Shown here piece by piece: positions 34,644 through 43,448 of a DNA stretch of 64,000 nucleotides. The translations under genes and the position numbers were made by a program. The notes under the pieces were generated by a model that made no database searches, was not told the DNA's origin, and saw only the letters and a program-made list of their open reading frames with translations. The stretch's first letter is position 1; each line of letters opens with the position of its first letter. Source of the DNA: Reclinomonas americana ATCC 50394 (Eukaryota; Jakobida; Jakobea; Jakobida); the NCBI GenBank assembly GCA_048213135.1, contig PS015010.1:1054001-1118000 (forward strand). The letters run 5' to 3'.

Positions 34644-34716
34644 GGTTGACATCTATAAAAATCTCTAAAAATGTGGTTGACATCTCAATTAAAATCTCGA
34701 TTAAAAGATGTCAACC
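34644..34716. repeat. REP cluster with inverted pair
   Basis: GGTTGACATC at 34644-34653 and 34675-34684, and GATGTCAACC at 34707-34716. The second and third form an 11-bp stem (34675-34685 with 34706-34716) and a 20-nt loop. The cluster ends 35 bp before a DUF4249 gene. Confidence 0.75.
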
Positions 34717-34751
34717 GACCCCACTTTCCCGCCTTTCCCTAACTTTACTAT

Positions 34752-35633
34752 ATGAAAAAGACCCTTTTCCCCATATTAATTTCCTTCCTCCTCATCTCCT
34801 GCGAAAAAAATATCAACTTCGACCTGAAAAATGCGGATGACATCCTCGTCGTTGATGCACAAATAGAAAACGGCCAACCACCAGCTGTCATCCTCACCAA
34901 AAGCCTCGACTATTTCGGAGCCATCAGTCCCGACATCCTCGCCGCTTCCTTCATCCACGGAGCAGAAGTCACGATGTCCAATGGCACCCTTACACACAAA
35001 CTCAAAGAATACACTATACCCTTAGCCAACGGTTACAGCTTTTCTTATTATGGTATCGACTCGGCTAACCTGGCCACGGCATTTACCGGGGAATTTACCA
35101 AGCGGTACGACCTCACCATCAAAGCAGAAGGAAAAGAATACACCGCCCATACTACCATTCCGGCCCTGACTAAGTTCCCGGATTCACTCTGGTTCAAACC
35201 GGCCCCGCCAAATGTCGATACTTCAAGGCGGGTACTCATGACCCGCGTAACCGATCCGCCGGGACTGGGCAATTATATACGCTATTACACCAAAAGAAAC
35301 AGCGGCAACTTCCTGCCCGGACTCAACTCGGTGTACAGCGACGAAGTGGTGGACGGCACCACTTACTCAGCACAGGTAGACCAGGGAGTGGACCGTAACG
35401 CCTCCCTGCCTACGGGAGACGAGAATTTCTTCACAAGAGGCGACACCGTCACATTTAAAATATCCAACATCGACCGGGCTACCTATACTTTCTGGAGCAC
35501 CTGGGAATTCTCACAAACCAGTATCGGCAACCCCTTTTCTCAGCCGGGCAAAGTGCTGGGTAACATCAGCAATGGCGCACTGGGTGCCTTCTGCGGCTAT
35601 GCCAGCTGGTACGGAACCGTTATCGCCAGGTAA
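34752..35633 (+). CDS. DUF4249 domain-containing lipoprotein
   Basis: A 293-aa lipoprotein: MKKTLFPILISFLLISC with Cys17 as lipid site, followed by EKNINFDLKNADDILVVDAQIENG, the family's conserved start, and beta-rich repeats (GYSFSYYGIDS, RYDLTIKAEGKEYTAHTTIP). DUF4249 proteins are outer-membrane lipoproteins of Bacteroidota often paired with TonB-dependent receptors, but none adjoins it here. A near-consensus -7 box TAACTTTA lies 4 nt before the ATG (34740-34747). It ends in GYASWYGTV, close to the usual C-terminus. Confidence 0.85.
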   Translation: MKKTLFPILISFLLISCEKNINFDLKNADDILVVDAQIENGQPPAVILTKSLDYFGAISPDILAASFIHGAEVTMSNGTLTHKLKEYTIPLANGYSFSYYGIDSANLATAFTGEFTKRYDLTIKAEGKEYTAHTTIPALTKFPDSLWFKPAPPNVDTSRRVLMTRVTDPPGLGNYIRYYTKRNSGNFLPGLNSVYSDEVVDGTTYSAQVDQGVDRNASLPTGDENFFTRGDTVTFKISNIDRATYTFWSTWEFSQTSIGNPFSQPGKVLGNISNGALGAFCGYASWYGTVIAR

Positions 35634-35786
35634 ATACGGCACAACGCTGAGTAGTCATCCTGCCATAATTTTTAACTTTCCTGACCGGCTGTCACAGGAT
35701 ATCCCCATTATGAGGAGATTTGATCAGTGGCATAATCTTTATACTATCTATTATTGCATTAAATTCGTGATTAAACAAGTATCAGA

Positions 35787-36728
35787 ATGACGGACATGGA
35801 AAAAGTACACTGCCTCATCATTGGATCAGGACCGGCAGGATACACAGCAGCTATTTATGCTTCAAGAGCGGGATTGAACCCGGTGCTTTACCAGGGTATT
35901 CAGCCCGGCGGACAATTAACCATAACTACAGAAGTAGAAAATTATCCCGGGTATCCCGATGGCATACAGGGCCCCGATATGATGATGCATTTCGAGAACC
36001 AGGCCAAACGCATGGGTGCTGATATCCGGTACGGTCTTGCCACAAAAGTGGATTTCTCGACCCGCCCGCTGAAAGTGCAGATCGATGAGGAAAAATGGAT
36101 GGAAGCCGATTCGGTGATCATCTCCACCGGTGCCTCCGCCAAATGGCTGGGCATCGAAAGCGAACAACGGCTCAATGGCTATGGCGTAAGCGCCTGTGCC
36201 GTATGCGATGGTTTCTTTTTTAAGGGAAAAGAAGTGGCGATCGTAGGAGCCGGTGACACGGCAGCGGAAGAAGCACTCTATCTTTCCAAAATATGTTCTC
36301 AGGTACATATGATCGTAAGAAAAGGAGAGATGCGGGCCAGCAAAGTGATGCAGGAACGTGTACTGAAAACCTCCAATATTAAAGTTTACTGGCACAGCGA
36401 GACCGATGAAGTACTGGGCGGCACGAAAGTTGAAGGGGTACGTATAAGCAATAACCAGACAGGAGAAAAACTGGAAATACCGGTAAGTGCTTTCTTCGTG
36501 GCCATTGGTCACCAGCCCAATTCTGACATCTTTAAAGGATGGCTGGATATGGATGACGCAGGCTACCTGAAAACGATACCCGGTACTTCTAAAACCAATA
36601 TTGAAGGCGTTTTTGCCGCAGGCGACGTACAGGACAAGATTTACCGCCAGGCCGTTACGGCAGCGGGATCTGGCTGTATGGCCGCACTCGACGCGGAGCG
36701 CTATCTCAGCGAAAAAGGATTACACTGA
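35787..36728 (+). CDS. trxB: Thioredoxin-disulfide reductase
   Basis: A 313-aa FAD/NADPH flavoprotein that reduces thioredoxin. The FAD motif GSGPAGY begins near residue 11, the redox-active pair Cys136/Cys139 is in CAVCDG, the NADPH motif GAGDTAAEEA follows, and the C-terminal FAD motif GVFAAGDVQDK is intact. Start at 35787; a Met three codons later is an alternative. The stop overlaps the folB start (TGATG), an operon. Confidence 0.96.
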   Translation: MTDMEKVHCLIIGSGPAGYTAAIYASRAGLNPVLYQGIQPGGQLTITTEVENYPGYPDGIQGPDMMMHFENQAKRMGADIRYGLATKVDFSTRPLKVQIDEEKWMEADSVIISTGASAKWLGIESEQRLNGYGVSACAVCDGFFFKGKEVAIVGAGDTAAEEALYLSKICSQVHMIVRKGEMRASKVMQERVLKTSNIKVYWHSETDEVLGGTKVEGVRISNNQTGEKLEIPVSAFFVAIGHQPNSDIFKGWLDMDDAGYLKTIPGTSKTNIEGVFAAGDVQDKIYRQAVTAAGSGCMAALDAERYLSEKGLH

Positions 36729-37078
36729 TGTTTACCATTGAACTCAATAACCTCATCTTTACTGCCAGGCATGGCGTACACGCCGAAGAGAAAGTCCTCG
36801 GCAACACCTACGAAGTAAGCGTATCGCTCACCACCAACGTTGTGGAAGCGGTTACGGAGTTATCCCAAACGGTGAATTATGTAACGGTTTATGATGTCAT
36901 TAAGCAGCGTATGGATGTTCCCAGCGCTCTTTTGGAAACAGTGGCGCAGGAACTGGCCATCGCCATCAGCGCGCTGGATGAACGCATCCGTTCCATATCG
37001 GTCACCATCAGGAAAAAATATCCTCCTTTACTGGGTATGGATGGCACGGTGGGCGTTTGTTATAAAAAGGATTTTTAA
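36728..37078 (+). CDS. folB: Dihydroneopterin aldolase
   Basis: A 116-aa folate-pathway enzyme cleaving 7,8-dihydroneopterin to 6-hydroxymethyl-dihydropterin and glycolaldehyde. FTARHGVHAEEKVLGNTYEVSV holds the conserved Glu and Tyr, TVNYVTVYDVI and LLETVAQELA the remaining conserved positions; SVTIRKKYPP carries the C-terminal Lys. Normal length. Overlaps trxB and is followed without a gap by the TPR protein. Confidence 0.93.
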   Translation: MFTIELNNLIFTARHGVHAEEKVLGNTYEVSVSLTTNVVEAVTELSQTVNYVTVYDVIKQRMDVPSALLETVAQELAIAISALDERIRSISVTIRKKYPPLLGMDGTVGVCYKKDF

Positions 37079-37837
37079 ATGAAGTATTTCCTCGTTTCTT
37101 TACTGAGCTTCCTCTTATCCTGCAGCACAGCCCTTTCACAGGATGTGGCGGCAATGATACGCGAAGCCGATAAACTGGAAGCGGTTCCCAACGAAAAAGG
37201 GGCTTTCGCCAAATTCAAGGAAGTGCTGAAACTGCAGCCTTCAAACCTGTATGCGCTCAGCAAATGCAGCGAACTCTGCAGCCGCATCGGCCAGCGGCAA
37301 ATCGGGAATAATGAACTGAGGGATGAGTACTACCAGGCGGCGAAGATCTACGCCGAAACGGCCTTACGTCTTAATCCCAACTACTCCTATGCCAACAGTT
37401 CCATGGCCATCGCCCTGGGCCGTTCTTCCATGAGTAAAAGCGGCAAGGAAAAAATTGCCAATGCACGCGAAGTAAAAAAATATGTTGATCTCGCTCTTAA
37501 AAATGACCCGCAGAATTTCAAAGCCTGGCACGTACTGGGCCGGTGGAATTACGAGATCGTGAACCTTTCCATGCTGGAAAGGGCTGCTGTTAAAGTGTTG
37601 TACGGCGGACTCCCATCTGCTTCCATCACGGAGTCCATCAATGCTTTTGAAAAAGCCAGGAGCATTTCCCCGGGATTTGTCCTCAACTATTTTGAAATGG
37701 CCAAGGCCTATAAAGAAGACGACAACAAAGCCAAGGCCATTGCCTATCTCAACCATATGCTTACCCTGCCGGATGCTACCGAGGACGACGCTTCCATTAA
37801 GGAAAAGGGCAGGGCCCTCCTTCGCCAATGGGAATAA
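37079..37837 (+). CDS. Secreted TPR-type protein (RMD1/regulator-of-microtubule-dynamics-like family)
   Basis: A 252-aa exported protein whose ATG directly follows the folB stop. A signal peptide (SLLSFLLSCSTALSQ) precedes TPR-like helices: NLYALSKCSELCSRIG, YYQAAKIYAETALRLNPNYSYAN, KKYVDLALKNDPQNFKAWHVLGRWNYEI, SINAFEKARSISPG and LNYFEMAKAY. The LGRWNYE block is typical of bacterial RMDN-like TPR proteins. It may scaffold an envelope complex; role unknown. No catalytic motif. Confidence 0.82.
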   Translation: MKYFLVSLLSFLLSCSTALSQDVAAMIREADKLEAVPNEKGAFAKFKEVLKLQPSNLYALSKCSELCSRIGQRQIGNNELRDEYYQAAKIYAETALRLNPNYSYANSSMAIALGRSSMSKSGKEKIANAREVKKYVDLALKNDPQNFKAWHVLGRWNYEIVNLSMLERAAVKVLYGGLPSASITESINAFEKARSISPGFVLNYFEMAKAYKEDDNKAKAIAYLNHMLTLPDATEDDASIKEKGRALLRQWE

Positions 37838-37930
37838 CGATCCCTGATAACTGCCGCTTAACCAAAATGCAGGTCATCTTTTAGTTTCCCGCCCCGTTTT
37901 AGATTATCTTCGGAAACCTAAAATCACATT

Positions 37931-39880
37931 ATGATCAGGAAACTGCAATTGTCCTTGCTATGCCTCGTATCTGTCGCCACTGTTCACGCACAGGAAGCGG
38001 TCAAATTATCCAACTATAATCCGCAGGCGCTCTTTTCTCCCATGTTCTATCCAACAGGAGGAACCATAACAAGAGCGGCGACCGGAGCTCCTAACGTAGG
38101 CTACTGGCAGAATAAAGCGGATTATTACATATCCGCATCACTCAACGATGCCACCAACGAGATCAAAGGTTCGGTGACCATCACCTACAAAAACAACAGT
38201 CCGCACCCGCTGCCATTCCTCTGGCTGCAACTCGATCAGAACCTGTTCAACAAAGACAGCAGGGGACAGGCCCGTATGCCTGTAGATGCGAGGAGCCGCT
38301 ACGGCGACAGCAAAAGTAATTTCAATGGCGGCTATACCATCAGCTCGGTAAAACTGGCCGATAACAGTGCTGCCAATTACCTCATTTCCGATACCCGTAT
38401 GCAGATACGCCTGCCCAAACCGGTGATGCCAGGCAGCTCCACCAGTTTCAGTATCGACTATGCGTTTACGTTACCCCAGTACGGTGCCGACAGGTGCGGT
38501 ATTCTCAAAACCACTAATGGCGACATTTTCGCTGTAGCGCAGTGGTACCCGCGGATGTGTGTATTTGATGATGTGGAAGGATGGAACACCCTGCCTTACT
38601 TAGGACCAAGCGAATTTTATCTTGAATATGGTGATTTCGATATAAAGATCACCGCGCCGGCGAGTCATATCGTTACCTGCAGTGGCGAACTCGTTAATGA
38701 AGCAGAAGTGCTTACTCCAACACAGGTATCGCGACTGGCGGCAGCCCGCAAAAGTGATGAAACGGTCATCATCCGTTCCGAGAAAGAAGTGACTGATCCA
38801 GCTTCCAGACCCAAAGGCAGTACGCTTACCTGGCATTATAAGATCAGCAATGCACGCGACGTGGCCTGGGCCAGCAGTAAATCCTTCATTTGGGACGCGG
38901 CCCGCATCAACCTGCCCAGCGGCAAAGCCTGCCTGGCCATGAGTGTTTATCCTTCTGAAAGCAATGGGAAAAAAGCATGGGGAAGGGCTACCGAATATAC
39001 CAAGGGCAGCATCGAAAATTACAGCAAGCGCTGGTTTGAATACCCGTACCCCTGCGCCACCAATGTGGCCAGCAATGTGGGCGGTATGGAATACCCGGGC
39101 ATCGTGTTCTGCGGCAGCCGGGCACAAACTGACGGACTCTTTGGTGTAACTGACCACGAATTCGGGCATACCTGGTTCCCGATGATCGTTGGCAGCAACG
39201 AACGCAAATACGGCTGGATGGACGAAGGTTTCAACACCTTCATCAACTCACTGGCCGACGATGATTTTAATAAAGGAGAATATAAAGAGGCGGCACGTAA
39301 TATACAGGGACAGGCCCATTACTGGTTTGGTGAGACATCCGAATCGATCATGACTACACCCGACGCCCTTCGTGAAGCCAATATCGGCGTGGCACTTTAC
39401 TTCAAACCCGGTTACGGACTGGAACTGCTGCGCAATGAAATACTCGGTCCCGAACGTTTTGACTACGCGTTCCGCACTTATATTGAAAGGTGGGCTTACA
39501 AACATCCAACGCCCTGGGATTTTTTCAGGACGATGGACAATGTATCCGGCGAAGACCTCAGCTGGTTCTGGAGAGGCTGGTTCGTGGAAAACTACCGGAT
39601 CGACCAGTCCATACTGGGTGTAAAGTATGAGAACGACGATCCTGCACAGGGAGCCGTTGTTACCATCGCCAACCTCGACCAGATGGCCATGCCGGTGAAC
39701 ATCAGCTATGAAACGAAATCAGGAAAAAAAGGAAGATTGCGTTTACCTGTGGAAGTCTGGAACAACCGCGACGAAACCAAACTGCGTATACCCGTTACCG
39801 AAGAACTTGTACGTGTCGACATCGATCCTGATAAAATACTGCCGGATATGAACCCAACGAATAATACGTGGAGGAAGTAA
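37931..39880 (+). CDS. M1 family metallopeptidase, secreted
   Basis: A 649-aa zinc aminopeptidase-type protein with a signal peptide ending VHAQ near 20. The N-terminal beta-saddle domain contains [15 protein letters not shown]; the catalytic domain has GGMEYPGI (substrate-binding motif, GxMEN variant), HEFGHTWF (HExxH zinc site near residue 410) and the third ligand Glu in [12 protein letters not shown]-terminal domain follows without a sorting tail. Probably digests peptides in the periplasm or on the surface. Monocistronic. Confidence 0.93.
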   Translation: MIRKLQLSLLCLVSVATVHAQEAVKLSNYNPQALFSPMFYPTGGTITRAATGAPNVGYWQNKADYYISASLNDATNEIKGSVTITYKNNSPHPLPFLWLQLDQNLFNKDSRGQARMPVDARSRYGDSKSNFNGGYTISSVKLADNSAANYLISDTRMQIRLPKPVMPGSSTSFSIDYAFTLPQYGADRCGILKTTNGDIFAVAQWYPRMCVFDDVEGWNTLPYLGPSEFYLEYGDFDIKITAPASHIVTCSGELVNEAEVLTPTQVSRLAAARKSDETVIIRSEKEVTDPASRPKGSTLTWHYKISNARDVAWASSKSFIWDAARINLPSGKACLAMSVYPSESNGKKAWGRATEYTKGSIENYSKRWFEYPYPCATNVASNVGGMEYPGIVFCGSRAQTDGLFGVTDHEFGHTWFPMIVGSNERKYGWMDEGFNTFINSLADDDFNKGEYKEAARNIQGQAHYWFGETSESIMTTPDALREANIGVALYFKPGYGLELLRNEILGPERFDYAFRTYIERWAYKHPTPWDFFRTMDNVSGEDLSWFWRGWFVENYRIDQSILGVKYENDDPAQGAVVTIANLDQMAMPVNISYETKSGKKGRLRLPVEVWNNRDETKLRIPVTEELVRVDIDPDKILPDMNPTNNTWRK

Positions 39881-39888
39881 TCAATAAT

Positions 39889-39921
39889 GAATTACAAATT
39901 ACGAATTACAAATTACGAATG
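39889..39921 (+). repeat. AATTACGAATT-family repeat, plus-orientation arm
   Basis: GAATTACAAATTACGAATTACAAATTACGAATG: three tandem 10-13-bp words directly after the M1 peptidase. Confidence 0.65.
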
Positions 39922-40014
39922 GTGCGTAAGTTGGTGTATTGTATTATCATGTCAACTTTTATCACTGAAGAATAAGGTTGGCAGCGTAACAGACTATCAT
40001 CCTGCTATAAAAAT

Positions 40015-40040
40015 ATTCGTAATTAGTAATTCGTAATTAA
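40015..40040 (-). repeat. AATTACGAATT-family repeat, inverted arm
   Basis: ATTCGTAATTAGTAATTCGTAATTAA, the reverse-complement counterpart of 39889-39921, about 95 bp away, just before the MATE gene stop. Together they form an inverted pair in a convergent gap. Confidence 0.65.
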
Positions 40041-40045
40041 CCCTC

Positions 40046-41410
40046 TCACATTGGAGAGCCCTTACTCTTCCACCTCCCGCTTCGCAGGTAGATGAACGCC
40101 ATCAAAAAGATAGTGGACCAGTACACCAGTTCATTGCTCCAGGCCATGGCCAGCGAGATATAGTGGACCTTTACGAAGATCCAGCTGTAGACAAGATAAA
40201 TGGTGATCGCCACAATCTCGATGAGCAGGTTGATGCGGGTCTTGCCCGTGCCTGTAACACCATTCAGCCAGATATTGGCGATACTCATAAACGTTAGTCC
40301 CACAGTCACCACCCTGATAACGGGAATCCCCTGTTTCACGAATTCTTCTCCTTGTCCGAACAGTCCAAAGAAAGTAGCAGGAAACAGGTTCACCAGCAGG
40401 CACATGAATACACAAAGCGCCACGCTCAGCAGCATGATCTTGGTAATGGCTTCCAGCACCCGGTCCTCTCTTTTCTGTCCCATAAGGTTACTCACCATCA
40501 CATTGCTGGTACTGGCAAAGGCCCACACAAACACACCCGTGAGCCCGAATACATTACGCATGGTATTGCTGATGGCCTTGGCCGTTTCGTCGTGCAGTCC
40601 TTCGATAAGGAAGAAAAACACCAGCCAGGTGGTTACGCTGATCACATATTGAAGTACCAGCGGGGCCGATACTTTCAATATTTCTTTACTGATCTTTTTA
40701 TGATACGCGAAACTGTCGAGCAGTCCGTATTGTTTCTTTAACCCGGTTTTGATCAGCACAATAAATACCACAACCATACCCACCACTTCAGAGATCACCG
40801 ATGCATAAGCGGCGCCATTGAAACCCAATGCCGGGAAACCCAGGTTGCCACTGATGAGCAGGTAATCGAGGATGATATTGACCAGTGCTTCGCAAATGAA
40901 CCCGATCATCAGGTAACGGCTGTTAAGCGACGCTACCAAAAAGGCATTGCCCATCTGGAACAGGAACAGGAAGGGGAGACCGAGTATCCTGATCTTGAGA
41001 AACTCCATTTCGATAGGATAGGCTTTGACATCAGCCACTTCCTTCATAATAAAGGGCGCTATAAACCAGGTAATGAGTATACCCGCCACCGCAAACTGGA
41101 GGCAAATGCGCAGGCCCTGCGCCAGGATGGTTTTGAAAACAGCGCTGTTGTCACTGCCCGCATAACGGGAGAATACCGACTGCATGGCATTATTCAGCCC
41201 ATTGCCCGCTACGGCAAATATTAAATAAAACACACCGGTGATGCCGGCATTGCCCAGCGCCTCGGTACTGTAATGTCCCAGGAATATACTGTTGGTCAGC
41301 ATATTGATCTGCGGAATAAGAATAGCAAGCGTAATGGGCAGGGCAATCGATAAGATCTGCCTGTTCGTCACCTGTACTTTTAAATCGGGTATTGCGGCTG
41401 TACTTTCCAT
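40046..41410 (-). CDS. MATE family efflux transporter
   Basis: A 454-aa inner-membrane exporter with about 12 transmembrane segments in two homologous bundles. ALPITLAILIPQINMLTNSIFLGHYSTEALGNAGI is the N-terminal MATE signature region and VFVWAFASTSNVMVSNLMGQ the matching C-lobe region. Exports organic cations or metabolites by H+ or Na+ antiport; substrate unknown. A -7 box lies 8 nt upstream and it is divergent from the DUF3822 gene across only 44 bp. Confidence 0.92.
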   Translation of the reverse strand: MESTAAIPDLKVQVTNRQILSIALPITLAILIPQINMLTNSIFLGHYSTEALGNAGITGVFYLIFAVAGNGLNNAMQSVFSRYAGSDNSAVFKTILAQGLRICLQFAVAGILITWFIAPFIMKEVADVKAYPIEMEFLKIRILGLPFLFLFQMGNAFLVASLNSRYLMIGFICEALVNIILDYLLISGNLGFPALGFNGAAYASVISEVVGMVVVFIVLIKTGLKKQYGLLDSFAYHKKISKEILKVSAPLVLQYVISVTTWLVFFFLIEGLHDETAKAISNTMRNVFGLTGVFVWAFASTSNVMVSNLMGQKREDRVLEAITKIMLLSVALCVFMCLLVNLFPATFFGLFGQGEEFVKQGIPVIRVVTVGLTFMSIANIWLNGVTGTGKTRINLLIEIVAITIYLVYSWIFVKVHYISLAMAWSNELVYWSTIFLMAFIYLRSGRWKSKGSPM

Positions 41411-41418
41411 AAAGTCAG

Positions 41419-41426
41419 CAAAATTA
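41419..41426 (-). promoter_or_regulatory. Bacteroidota -7 box of the MATE gene
   Basis: On the minus strand TAATTTTG matches TAnnTTTG, 8 nt before the ATG, giving a very short leader. Confidence 0.55.
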
Positions 41427-41454
41427 TCTTATTTTGCCTCCCCAAACTTACATA

Positions 41455-42285
41455 GTGAATCCTTCTTTTCATATACAATCCCCGGACCTTGATACCGCCT
41501 CGTCGCATTTGTTTGTAGAAGCGGGGCCTGCGGCGGTTTCCATTGCCGTACTCAACGACAGGAATTGTTTTACAGCCGTGGTGCTGTACCCCCTGCAGGC
41601 AGCAGGCGATACCGGTAGCCTGGTGAGCCAGTTGCAGGATATCCTGCAGGATGAGCCTTTACTGCAGTTAAGCTACCGCAAAACCGCCATCATCTGGAAT
41701 TTCAGGGAAAGCAGTATCATTCCGGCGGAATACATGAACAGGGCTGCCAACAATGAATTGCTCGACCTGGTATATGGACCGTCTGATAACAGTGCCATAC
41801 GAACAGACTTCCTTTACCGTTCCAACCTTCATAATATTTACCGTGTTCCCGAACCGGCAGACGCCCTGTTCCGGAATAAATTCCTTTTTGCCAGCCATAC
41901 CCATCAATATTCTGTATTGCCGGAGGCGGCAGGTAAAGGAGAGGGTAACCGCCTGTGGGTGGCTTTTAACGGCGGCGGGCTCACCGTTATCTTATTTAAA
42001 GATGAAAAATTCCAGCTGGTACAACAGTTCCGCTATTCCGGTGCCGATGATGCGGCTTATTACCTGCTGAACACCTGCCAGCGTTTTGATATTGACCCGT
42101 CTGAAGTACAACTGCAACTCTGCGGTATGATTGACGCGGATTCCAATTTGTATATCGGCATCTATAAATATTTCATGAACATCAGCTGGTTTGAATTGCC
42201 GGACGGTTTTGAGTACAGCCCGGAGATCAAAGAACAGCCCGCTCATTTTTTCAGTCCTTTATTCGCCACAGCAGCATGCGTATAA
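41455..42285 (+). CDS. DUF3822 family protein
   Basis: A 276-aa cytoplasmic protein of the DUF3822 family, which has an actin/ROK-like duplicated fold and is confined to Bacteroidota. The GTG at 41455 was chosen because it opens MNPSFHIQ; a TTG at 41434 lies too close to the divergent promoter. Characteristic blocks: SSHLFVEAGPAAVSIAV, FDIDPSEVQLQLCGMI and GIYKYFMNI. It overlaps rsmD by 10 bp, the common arrangement in this phylum. Function unknown. Confidence 0.87.
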   Translation: MNPSFHIQSPDLDTASSHLFVEAGPAAVSIAVLNDRNCFTAVVLYPLQAAGDTGSLVSQLQDILQDEPLLQLSYRKTAIIWNFRESSIIPAEYMNRAANNELLDLVYGPSDNSAIRTDFLYRSNLHNIYRVPEPADALFRNKFLFASHTHQYSVLPEAAGKGEGNRLWVAFNGGGLTVILFKDEKFQLVQQFRYSGADDAAYYLLNTCQRFDIDPSEVQLQLCGMIDADSNLYIGIYKYFMNISWFELPDGFEYSPEIKEQPAHFFSPLFATAACV

Positions 42286-42815
42286 TCAGCGGCATACACG
42301 GTGGAAGGCGCATCAACCCGCCTGCGCATATGCCACATACGAGGCCCACTACGGATATTGCCAAGGAAGGGCTTTTCAACATCATCCAGAATAACCTGGA
42401 AGTAGACGAACTGAAAGTACTTGATCTTTTTGGCGGCACTGGCTGCATCAGCTACGAACTGGCCAGCAGGGGAGCGCCCGACATTACCATCGTGGAAAAA
42501 GACCCGCAGATGTACGAGTTCATTAAAAAGACCTCGCAGATGCTGGCGTTTGAAAATTTTAAAGTGGTGAAACAGGATGTCTTCCGTTTTATTGACAACG
42601 CCACTGGCCCATACAACTTCATTTTTGCCGGTCCGCCTTATGCCCTCGCCGCCATCGACGACCTGCCCCTGCGTATTTTTGAAAAACAGCTGGTTGCCAA
42701 AGGCGGCTGGTTCGTGCTGGAACATACCCCCCGGAACGATTACAAAAAATTTGACCATTACAGGACCGAACGGAACTACGGTACTACCATCTTTTCTATT
42801 TTTGTGCAGGAGTAG
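42276..42815 (+). CDS. rsmD: 16S rRNA (guanine966-N2)-methyltransferase RsmD family
   Basis: A 179-aa class I methyltransferase with the RsmD start MRIISGIHGGRRI and the TRPTTDIAKEGLFNII motif. SAM-binding motif I is VLDLFGGTGCISYELASRG, followed by acidic VEKDPQ. Motif IV, normally (D/N)PPY/F, reads AGPPY here, so the usual acidic catalytic residue is replaced by Gly. Codons around it are clean and the frame is intact, so this is either a true substitution or a base error. Overlaps DUF3822. Confidence 0.88.
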   Translation: MRIISGIHGGRRINPPAHMPHTRPTTDIAKEGLFNIIQNNLEVDELKVLDLFGGTGCISYELASRGAPDITIVEKDPQMYEFIKKTSQMLAFENFKVVKQDVFRFIDNATGPYNFIFAGPPYALAAIDDLPLRIFEKQLVAKGGWFVLEHTPRNDYKKFDHYRTERNYGTTIFSIFVQE

Positions 42816-42864
42816 ATGAATGTGCGGATAAGCAGATGTGCGAATAAAGTCAAAAAGCTTCTTT

Positions 42865-43434
42865 ATGACTAAAAAGGAGATCCGTAAAATATACAGGGAA
42901 CGCCGGCTGGCGATGAGCGCTTCAGAACAGAACCGTGCCGATGACCTGTTGCTCATCCAGTTCCAGCAACTGGGAATAGAGATACCCGGCACCATCATGA
43001 CTTACGCGGCCATGGAAAAATTCAGGGAATTCGATCCGCATTTAATTACAGATTATTGCCATTTTAAAAATCCCAATGCTGTCCTTTGCTACACCGTCAT
43101 CAATAAGGAAAGTAATACCATGCAGGCGATGCGTGTGACGGCTGATACGGTTTTTGAACTGAATGAATATGGTATTGCCGAACCCGTAGATGGCGTGCCC
43201 GTATTTACCGGGGAGATTGATATGGTACTGTTGCCCCTGTTGTATTTTGATGATGAAGCCAACCGTGTAGGCTATGGCAAAGGGTATTACGACCGCTTCC
43301 TGGCCCATTGCCGGCTGGATTGCGTGAAAATCGGTTTCAGTTATTTTGAACCTGTTGAAACAATTGACGACCTGCACGAATACGATATAAAACTCGACTA
43401 TGGTATCACTCCCGGTGGTATCTTTGTATTTTAA
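42865..43434 (+). CDS. 5-formyltetrahydrofolate cyclo-ligase
   Basis: A 189-aa enzyme converting 5-formyl-THF to 5,10-methenyl-THF with ATP. The ATG at 42865 opens TKKEIRKIYRERR, the family's N-terminus; a GTG at 42838 lies in a word repeat (ATGTGCGGATAAG/ATGTGCGAATAA). The C-terminal signature NRVGYGKGYYDRFL binds ATP and is intact, with VDMVLLPLLYFDDE before it. It sits between rsmD and lpxK. Confidence 0.92.
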   Translation: MTKKEIRKIYRERRLAMSASEQNRADDLLLIQFQQLGIEIPGTIMTYAAMEKFREFDPHLITDYCHFKNPNAVLCYTVINKESNTMQAMRVTADTVFELNEYGIAEPVDGVPVFTGEIDMVLLPLLYFDDEANRVGYGKGYYDRFLAHCRLDCVKIGFSYFEPVETIDDLHEYDIKLDYGITPGGIFVF

Positions 43435-43448
43435 CAAAGAGACGAGGC

